From Cryobacterium sp. SO1 (GTDB lineage: Bacteria > Actinomycetota > Actinomycetes > Actinomycetales > Microbacteriaceae), in assembly GCF_004210215.2 (NCBI RefSeq), contig NZ_CP067394.1, positions 62,001-126,000 on the forward strand: a DNA stretch of 64,000 nucleotides. Direction: 5' to 3'. Position numbers and translations under genes: made by a program. Positions 59,099 to 64,000 of the stretch are shown piece after piece; position 1 is the stretch's first letter; the number at the start of each line of letters is the position of its first letter. The notes under the pieces are model-generated. The model searched no databases. It had not been told where the DNA came from and worked only from the letters and a program-made list of their open reading frames with translations.

Positions 59099-59159
59099 CC
59101 GCGAAAACGAGTTTGTGGTTGCTCAGCGCACCGAGGCAGCCACACGGCCGCTCTCGCGG
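59099..59159. repeat. Dispersed palindrome family E, copy 2
   Basis: A 61-bp element that on the minus strand begins CCGCGAGAGCGGCCGTGTGG and on the plus strand begins CCGCGAAAACGAG. It lies 2 bp past the stop of the dienelactone-hydrolase gene (59162). Its first 36 minus-strand bases match 2323-2358 with two differences. Confidence 0.75.
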
Positions 59160-59161
59160 AC

Positions 59162-59728
59162 TCAGGCGAGGCGGTCGAGGAACGCGATCGTGCGCGCCAG
59201 GATGAGTTCGGCGATCTCCTCGTCGTACTCGCTGAGGCTGGGGTCTGCGACCAGGTGAGCCGAGCCCGGGTAGATGAACAGCTCGGCAGCCCCGGCGTCC
59301 TCGGCCAGTTGCTCCACCTCGAGCAACTCGATCCACTCGTCCTCCGCGGTCACGTGCAGTTGCAGCGCCACCGTCGCGGGCCAGTCCGACCCGAACATCG
59401 CGGCCGGAACCCCGCCGTGGAACAGGACCGCGCCGAGGGCGCCGCTGCGGGTCTGGGCGAGCTTCTGGGCGGGCAGGGTGCCCAGCGAGAAGCCGGCGTA
59501 GACGGTATCCGGCCCCATCGCATCCGCGGCCCGTTCGCCACGCTCGATGATGGTGTCGAAGCCGGTCTTCTCGGCGTGCGCGACGCCGGCGTCGATGGTG
59601 TCGAAGGTGAGGCCGTCGTAGAGGTCGGGCACGACGACGTTGTGGCCGGCGTCGCGCAGGCGTTGGGCGAAGTCCGTCACCCCTTCGGTGAGGCCTTGCG
59701 CGTGGTGGAAGAGGATGACGTGGGTCAC
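59162..59728 (-). CDS. Dienelactone hydrolase family protein (Ser nucleophile)
   Basis: A 188-residue alpha/beta hydrolase. The opening MTHVILFHHAQGLTEGVTDF and the nucleophile elbow YAGFSLGTLPAQ (about 77-88) place Ser where classical dienelactone hydrolases have Cys. The acid/His end is SAHLVADPSLSEYDEE. Physiological substrate unknown; it is not necessarily a catechol pathway enzyme. The GTG start at 59728 is family-consistent. It has a DUF1304 gene 37 bp upstream on the same strand. Confidence 0.88.
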   Translation of the reverse strand: MTHVILFHHAQGLTEGVTDFAQRLRDAGHNVVVPDLYDGLTFDTIDAGVAHAEKTGFDTIIERGERAADAMGPDTVYAGFSLGTLPAQKLAQTRSGALGAVLFHGGVPAAMFGSDWPATVALQLHVTAEDEWIELLEVEQLAEDAGAAELFIYPGSAHLVADPSLSEYDEEIAELILARTIAFLDRLA

Positions 59729-59765
59729 AACGGTCCTTTCGGCGGGGTCCTGCCGGCCGGGATCT

Positions 59766-60146
59766 CTAGGCGAACAGGAAGAGGATGAATCCGATCAGCG
59801 GCAGCGTACCCTGGGTGAGGGCAGACCTGACCTTGCCGGAACCCGAAGTGGTCAGAACTATCGCGGCTATGAACATCGACGCCGTGCTGAACAGGATCAG
59901 TGCCGCCCCGGCCTGCTCAGGCCCGCCGAAGTAGAGGAACAGTCCGATGACGGCGCCGACCGCCAGAAAGAGGTTGTAAAAACCTTGGTTGTAAGCCAGA
60001 ACCCGGGTTGTCTCCGCCTCGGTCTGGCTGGCCAGGCCGAAGCGCTGCCAGATCTTCGGCTGGGTCCACCAGGCGCTCTCCATCAGGAAGATGTAGACGT
60101 GCAGGACGGCCGCGAGTGCGACGAAAACGGATGCGAGGAGGCCCAT
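59766..60146 (-). CDS. DUF1304 membrane protein
   Basis: A 126-residue protein with four hydrophobic helices (LLASVFVALAAVLHVYIFLM, YNQGFYNLFLAVGAVIGLFL, GAALILFSTASMFIAAIVLT, GTLPLIGFILFLF). DUF1304 proteins are small inner-membrane proteins of unknown function; the ESAWWTQP and LAYNQGFYNLFLA stretches are typical. It precedes the dienelactone hydrolase gene on the same strand and probably shares its transcript. Confidence 0.92.
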   Translation of the reverse strand: MGLLASVFVALAAVLHVYIFLMESAWWTQPKIWQRFGLASQTEAETTRVLAYNQGFYNLFLAVGAVIGLFLYFGGPEQAGAALILFSTASMFIAAIVLTTSGSGKVRSALTQGTLPLIGFILFLFA

Positions 60147-60206
60147 TCCGTCAGCCTAGCCGGGGGTCGCCGGCCCGCGAGGGCGCGTCCCGTGCGATAC
60201 GCGGGG

Positions 60207-61220
60207 TCAGCGTCGCACGCTGACGACGGTGCGGCCGTGCAGCCGGCCGGCCAGGATGTCAGCGGCGGCGGCGAACGCGTCCTCCAGCCCTATGACCGAG
60301 GTCAGGCTGTCGAGCAGATCGAGGTCGAGGTCGGTGGCGAGGTGCGCCCAGGCCTCCTCGCGAAGCGGCAGCGGGGCCTCGACCGAGTTGATGCCGGCCA
60401 GGGTGACGGCTCGCAGGATGAAGGGCATCACGGTGGTGGGTAAGTCGGCGCCCTGGGCCAGGCCGCAGGATGCCACCACGCCGCCCTGGTGCGTCTGGGC
60501 GAGGATGTTGGCGAGGGTGAAGCTGCCGACGGAATCGATGGCCCCGGCCCAGCGCTGGGTCTGCAGGGGCTTGCCGGCCTCGTCGAGGGTGTGCCGGTCG
60601 AGGATCTCGGCCGCTCCCAGCCCGCGCAGGTAGTCGCCGAGCTCACCGCCGCGGCCGGTGGAGGCGACCACCCGGTAGCCGCGCGCCGCGAGCAAGGCGA
60701 TGGCGATGGAGCCCACGCCCCCGGCCGCGCCGGTGACGAGCACATCGCCGGAGTCAGGGGTCACCCCGCCACGTTCGAGGGCGAGTACGGCCAGCATGGC
60801 CGTGAAACCGGCGGTGCCGATGGCGGCGGCACGCGAGGCGCTCACCCTTTCCGGCAGCCGAACCAGGGAGCCACCGGAGACGCGAGCGCGCTCCGCGAGG
60901 CCGCCGTGGTGGCTCTCGCCGATGCCCGCGCCGTTCAGAATGACTCTGTCGCCGACGGCCCAGCGGGGGTCGGAGCTCGACTCGACGGTGCCGACCAGGT
61001 CGATGCCCGCGATCAACGGCCAAACCCTGGCCACGCCGGGCCGGCCCAGCAGGGCCAGGCCGTCCTTGTAGTTGATACTGGAGAATTCCACCCCGACGGT
61101 GACATCACCGTCCATCAGGGTGTCGTTCCCGACCGTGGTCAGGGCCGAGGATTGAGTGCGTTTGCCCGACTCATCCTCGGTACGGGTGACGATGATCGCG
61201 CGGAACTCGGTAGCAGCCAT
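60207..61220 (-). CDS. MDR oxidoreductase, AcuI/YhdH type (acryloyl-CoA reductase-like)
   Basis: A 337-residue NADPH-dependent reductase. GVEFSSINYKDGLALLGRPGV (about 43-63) and GIDLVGTVESSSDPRW (about 71-86) match the AcuI/YhdH subgroup. The Rossmann motif is VLVTGAAGGVGSIAIALLAA (about 160-179). No zinc ligands. It may reduce acryloyl-CoA or other alpha,beta-unsaturated acyl compounds. Start ATG 61220. It precedes a divergent or co-oriented ABC exporter pair. Confidence 0.9.
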   Translation of the reverse strand: MAATEFRAIIVTRTEDESGKRTQSSALTTVGNDTLMDGDVTVGVEFSSINYKDGLALLGRPGVARVWPLIAGIDLVGTVESSSDPRWAVGDRVILNGAGIGESHHGGLAERARVSGGSLVRLPERVSASRAAAIGTAGFTAMLAVLALERGGVTPDSGDVLVTGAAGGVGSIAIALLAARGYRVVASTGRGGELGDYLRGLGAAEILDRHTLDEAGKPLQTQRWAGAIDSVGSFTLANILAQTHQGGVVASCGLAQGADLPTTVMPFILRAVTLAGINSVEAPLPLREEAWAHLATDLDLDLLDSLTSVIGLEDAFAAAADILAGRLHGRTVVSVRR

Positions 61221-61264
61221 GCCTTCACCCTAGACCCGGGATCAGTGCCGGATCCGGGCGGATA

Positions 61265-61282
61265 CCGGGCCTTTCTGCCCGG
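61265..61282 (-). terminator. Stem-loop after the ABC permease gene
   Basis: CCGGGC-CTTTCT-GCCCGG forms a 6-bp GC stem 8 bp downstream of the permease stop (61290) in the minus-strand direction. There is no long U-run, so it may be a weak terminator or a 3' stabiliser. Confidence 0.4.
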
Positions 61283-61289
61283 AACTTGC

Positions 61290-62129
61290 CTAGGTGACGT
61301 CGCGTTTCCAGCTGATGAAGTAGCCACCGACCGTGGCGAGCAGCCCGTAGGCCAGCAGCACCAGGCCGCCCTGCCAGCTGGTCAGAAGCGCTCCGCCTGG
61401 GCTGGCCAGGGTGAAGAAACTCTCTCCCACGAGGGCGTCCGATGCGGCGCCGGGCAGGAACTTGCCGATGTCGGCGGTGATCTGGGTGAAGGTGGACGCG
61501 AAGCGCAGCAGGGGTTCGATGAATTGGGTGAACGCGAGCACGATCACGATCGAGGCCACCTGGCTGGGCACGAGCACCCCCAGGCCTACTCCGATCACGG
61601 CCCAGATCGCCATTGCGAGCACGGTGCGGCCGATCAGCCCCCAGGTCTCACCGTCGGCCAGAAGCGGGTCGATCCCGAAACCGCCCAGCACCAGCGCGCC
61701 GATCCCGACGGACGCGGCCAGCGCCACCACACCGAGCGCCGCGCCCATCACGAACAACGCCACGGTCTTGGCACCGAGCACCCGGCCGCGCTTCGGGGTG
61801 GCGAGGAACGTGGGGGTGAGGGTCTGGTGCCGGAACTCACCCGTGGTCGCCAGCGCACCCAGCAGCACGGGGAACACGTAGCCGACCGAGGCGGCGAAGC
61901 TGTAGATCAACGGAGGAAAGCTGCCCAGGCCGGTCAGGCCGGCGGTGCCGCCGCCGCTGTTCACGGCATCGGGGCTGATGACACCGCTGTCCAGGCCGCC
62001 GAACAGGGCGGACAGGCCGCCCGCGATCAGGGCGATGTAGCCGAACAGGACGAGAGCGAGGATCCACCACATCCGCGTGGTCAGGATCTTGCTGAATTCG
62101 GCGGCCACGGGGCGCAGGATCAGGTTCAC
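61290..62129 (-). CDS. ABC-2 type transporter permease
   Basis: A 279-residue membrane protein with six hydrophobic segments. The opening LILRPVAAEFSKILTTRMWW and the GEFRHQTLTPTFLATPKRGR loop (about 94-113) are typical of ABC-2 permeases. The GTG start at 62129 overlaps the ATPase stop by 4 bp (GTGA), so the two are one translation unit. The substrate is unknown; antibiotic, lipid or peptide export is possible. Confidence 0.9.
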   Translation of the reverse strand: MNLILRPVAAEFSKILTTRMWWILALVLFGYIALIAGGLSALFGGLDSGVISPDAVNSGGGTAGLTGLGSFPPLIYSFAASVGYVFPVLLGALATTGEFRHQTLTPTFLATPKRGRVLGAKTVALFVMGAALGVVALAASVGIGALVLGGFGIDPLLADGETWGLIGRTVLAMAIWAVIGVGLGVLVPSQVASIVIVLAFTQFIEPLLRFASTFTQITADIGKFLPGAASDALVGESFFTLASPGGALLTSWQGGLVLLAYGLLATVGGYFISWKRDVT

Positions 62130-63028
62130 AGCGAGTCGCCTCCTTCGACGAGGGCGAGGAAGGACTCTTCCAGGCCCGCCTTCTGCCGGTGCAACACGTT
62201 CAGTTCGACTCCGGCGGCGAAGGCGATATGTCCCACCTGGCCGGGGTCGGGCACGGCGACGATCAGGCCGGTGCGGCCGGAGGTGAAGGCCAGTCCTGCC
62301 TCGGTGAGGGCGGTCACGAGGGCGTCCCGGTCGGGGGAGTCCACGATGACCTGCGGGGCGATGTTGGTATCGAGGCTGGACAGCGGGCCGGAGTGCACCA
62401 GCTCGCCCTTGGCGATGATGATGACGTCGTCGACGCTCTGCTGCACCTCGCTGAGCAGGTGGGAGCTGACCAGCACGGTGCGTCCCTCGGCAGCCATGCT
62501 GCTGAGGAAGCCGCGGATCCACTTGATGCCTTCCGGATCGAGGCCGTTGATCGGTTCGTCCAGGACCAGCACGCCGGGATCGCCCAGCAGCGAGTAGGCC
62601 AGGCCCAGGCGCTGGCGCATGCCAAGCGAGTAGCCGCCGACCCGCTGGGTGGCGTGTTCGGCCAGTCCCACGGTGTGCAGCACCTCGGCGACCCTGGTGC
62701 GAGGAATGCCGGCGGCTGTCGTGTACACGCCGAGGTGATGGGCGGCGGTGCGGCCGGGGTGGAAACTGGCGGCCTCGAGGGCCGCGCCGACGGTGTTCAG
62801 CGGTCTGGGCAGATCGCGGTAGCGCAGCCCGCCGAAGGTGGCGGTGCCCGACGTCGGGGCGACGAGGCCCAGCAGCATCCGCAGTGTGGTGGTCTTGCCG
62901 GCGCCGTTCGGGCCGAGGAAGCCGGTGACCCGGCCGGGCTCGACGGTGAAGGACAGGTCGTCCACCGCCGTGATCTGGCCGAACCTCTTGGTGATGTTGG
63001 TGAATTCGATGACAGCGCCGATCGGCAT
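62126..63028 (-). CDS. ABC transporter ATP-binding protein (DrrA-like)
   Basis: A 300-residue ATPase with Walker A GFLGPNGAGKTTTLRMLLGL (about 36-55), signature YSLGMRQRLGLAYSL (about 133-147), Walker B VLVLDEPINGLDPEG (about 153-167) and the H-loop SSHLLSEVQ. The C-terminal third is a regulatory domain. It pairs with the overlapping permease. The ATG at 63028 begins IGAVIEFTNITKRFG. It looks like a two-gene exporter. Confidence 0.92.
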   Translation of the reverse strand: MPIGAVIEFTNITKRFGQITAVDDLSFTVEPGRVTGFLGPNGAGKTTTLRMLLGLVAPTSGTATFGGLRYRDLPRPLNTVGAALEAASFHPGRTAAHHLGVYTTAAGIPRTRVAEVLHTVGLAEHATQRVGGYSLGMRQRLGLAYSLLGDPGVLVLDEPINGLDPEGIKWIRGFLSSMAAEGRTVLVSSHLLSEVQQSVDDVIIIAKGELVHSGPLSSLDTNIAPQVIVDSPDRDALVTALTEAGLAFTSGRTGLIVAVPDPGQVGHIAFAAGVELNVLHRQKAGLEESFLALVEGGDSL

Positions 63029-63127
63029 CCGTGTCCCCTTTGTTGCTTGGTGCCCAGCTTATGGGGAGAACGGGCCGGTCCGCCGGGGTTTTTTCGGCCA
63101 GGCCGACAGAATCAGGGCCGAAGGCGG

Positions 63128-64000
63128 TCAGCGGGGCGCGAACTCGGTGACGGCCGCGAGGAGCGCGTCGATCTCGCCGTCGGTGCTGTACGGGGCCAGG
63201 CCGATGCGCAGCGCCCCGGTCTCGCCCAGGCCCAGGTGCCGGGAGGCCTCAAGCGCGTAGAACGAGCCGGAGGGGGCGAGGATCCCGCGCTCGAACAGGA
63301 ACTCGGTGGCGTCGGCGGCGGGCCGGTGTGCGAATCCCACCAGCACCGTCGGGGTGCGCTCGGCGGAGCGGGAATACACCGTCACCCCGGGCAGGGCGGC
63401 CAGTCCGGTCTCCAGCCGGCCGCGGAGGGCATCCTCATGCGCCTCGGCCAGTCGCAGTGAGGTGCGGAGGCGTTCCCGGCGGCTGACGCTGGGGCGCGGT
63501 GCCACCCCGGTGGCCAGCTCGCCGAGGCCGGCGAGGAAGTCGACCGCGGCGATGACCCCGGCCAGGGTCTCGTAGGGCAGGGTGCCGAGTTCGAAACGCT
63601 CAGGCACCGCATCTGTCGAGGGCAGCAGTTTGTCGGGGTGGATGCCGGCCAGACGCGCCGGGTCGGCCGCGAGCACCCCGCAGTGCGGGCCGAAGAACTT
63701 GTACGGCGAGCAGACGAAGAAGTCGGCGCCGAGCGCGGCGAGGTCAACGTATGCGTGCGGCACGTAATGCACGCCATCGACGAAGAGCAGTGCCCCGGCC
63801 CGGTGCACCACGGCGGCGATCTCGGCGATCGGCGGCCGGGTGCCGATCAGGTTGGAGGCGGCGGTCACCGCGACGAGGCGGGTGCGGTCGGTGAGTACCG
63901 CGGCCACTGCGGCCGCGGGCAGTTCCCCGGTGGCGGGGTCGAAGTCCGCCCAGACCACTGTTGCACCCGCGTGACCGGCGGCCTGCAGCCACGGGCGGAT
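63128..64000 (-). CDS. Class V aminotransferase, cysteine-desulfurase-like (5' part outside window)
   Basis: The open frame runs leftward from the window edge (codon 63998-64000) to 63128, about 290 residues of the C-terminal part. The PLP lysine is in VCSPYKFFGPHCGVL, after LLFVDGVHYVPHAYVDLAAL. The C-terminal end, GILAPSGSFYALEASRHLGL, lacks the catalytic cysteine of true desulfurases, so it belongs to the desulfurase-like non-desulfurase group (TIGR01976-like). The start lies beyond the window. A hairpin-like TTCGGCC/GGCCGAA pair is downstream. Confidence 0.85.
   Translation of the reverse strand: MRPWLQAAGHAGATVVWADFDPATGELPAAAVAAVLTDRTRLVAVTAASNLIGTRPPIAEIAAVVHRAGALLFVDGVHYVPHAYVDLAALGADFFVCSPYKFFGPHCGVLAADPARLAGIHPDKLLPSTDAVPERFELGTLPYETLAGVIAAVDFLAGLGELATGVAPRPSVSRRERLRTSLRLAEAHEDALRGRLETGLAALPGVTVYSRSAERTPTVLVGFAHRPAADATEFLFERGILAPSGSFYALEASRHLGLGETGALRIGLAPYSTDGEIDALLAAVTEFAPR

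Noticed and set aside
60489..62597. A 702-residue plus-strand frame across the AcuI-like and ABC permease genes
   Set aside because: Shadow of minus-strand genes with clear MDR and ABC motifs.
63029..63127. GGTTTTTTCGGCC next to the ABC and aminotransferase genes as an intrinsic terminator
   Set aside because: The T-run lies on the wrong side of the stem for either minus-strand gene; left as an unassigned hairpin.
1..64000. CRISPR arrays, phage integrases, rRNA operons
   Set aside because: No regular 28-37 bp repeats with unique spacers, no integrase or rRNA-like sequence was seen; the 24-bp arrays belong to the IS ends.

Overview
This is a high-GC actinobacterial chromosome segment. It most likely comes from Microbacteriaceae and looks Cryobacterium-like, but that genus-level guess is an inference from gene content, not from a marker gene. 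The supporting features are: strong G/C at third codon positions; many GTG starts with 1-4 bp stop/start overlaps; a coproporphyrin-dependent heme pathway (HemQ plus an Fe-S-type ferrochelatase); the actinobacterial mismatch endonuclease NucS; a DUF222/HNH protein; and DUF3618 and Holin-X-like membrane proteins. No rRNA, tRNA, CRISPR or phage block was seen.

Layout. 1-3.1 kb: 3' end of hutH reading leftward, with a 20-bp perfect palindrome in its upstream region, a DinB-like protein and a zinc-ribbon/coiled-coil protein. 3.3-6.3 kb: gluconate locus (gntK, gntP and a divergent FadR-type regulator). 6.3-10 kb: a GNAT-AAA+ fusion, then a cysteine-desulfurase-like enzyme coupled to a membrane thioredoxin-like protein. 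10-17 kb: class II UvrA, panD, DUF222/HNH protein, a guanidine-III riboswitch controlling a SugE/Gdx exporter, and an FKBP lipoprotein. 17-19.5 kb: ArsR-SulP operon. 19.6-22.4 kb: RuMP formaldehyde-fixation genes hxlB-hxlA with a divergent ATPase/LuxR hybrid regulator. 22.6-28.5 kb: HAD phosphatase, nucS, and an MFS gene separated from its upstream MATE neighbour by a complete IS481-like element with a 15-bp target duplication. 28.6-33.3 kb: oxidoreductase, M13 peptidase, a beta-lactamase-fold protein lacking the SxxK nucleophile, and a YdeI-type protein. 33.5-37.6 kb: a tightly overlapping four-gene operon (NCS1 permease, isochorismatase-like hydrolase, ADP-ribosylglycohydrolase, PfkB kinase) that looks like an uncharacterised nucleoside/base salvage pathway. 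37.7-42.3 kb: DUF5655, Nudix, shikimate-dehydrogenase-like, YbdD and CstA. 42.8-45.6 kb: glyS, a repeat-rich spacer and a zinc alcohol dehydrogenase. 45.7-57.4 kb: heme cluster (hemA divergent from hemE-hemY, three small membrane/stress genes, then hemQ-hemH-hemC-hemD-hemB-hemL). 57.6-64 kb: a PH-like protein with an Ala/Pro/Lys tail, XRE-cupin regulator, dienelactone hydrolase, DUF1304, AcuI-type reductase, ABC exporter pair, and the 3' part of a class V aminotransferase.

How the genes work together. The heme genes encode a nearly complete route from glutamyl-tRNA to heme b through coproheme; glyS is nearby but unrelated. hxlA/hxlB fix formaldehyde onto ribulose 5-phosphate. gntP/gntK feed gluconate into the pentose-phosphate pathway.

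The most distinctive signal is in the spacers. At least six sequence families of roughly 55-70 bp imperfect palindromes (one family has a longer member) are scattered between genes, about 16 elements in 64 kb. Within each family the copies share 17-40 bp of near-identical sequence. Many sit directly at the 3' ends of genes, and some double as terminators. This looks like a resident population of REP/MITE-like structured repeats, and no mobilising enzyme for it is visible in the window.
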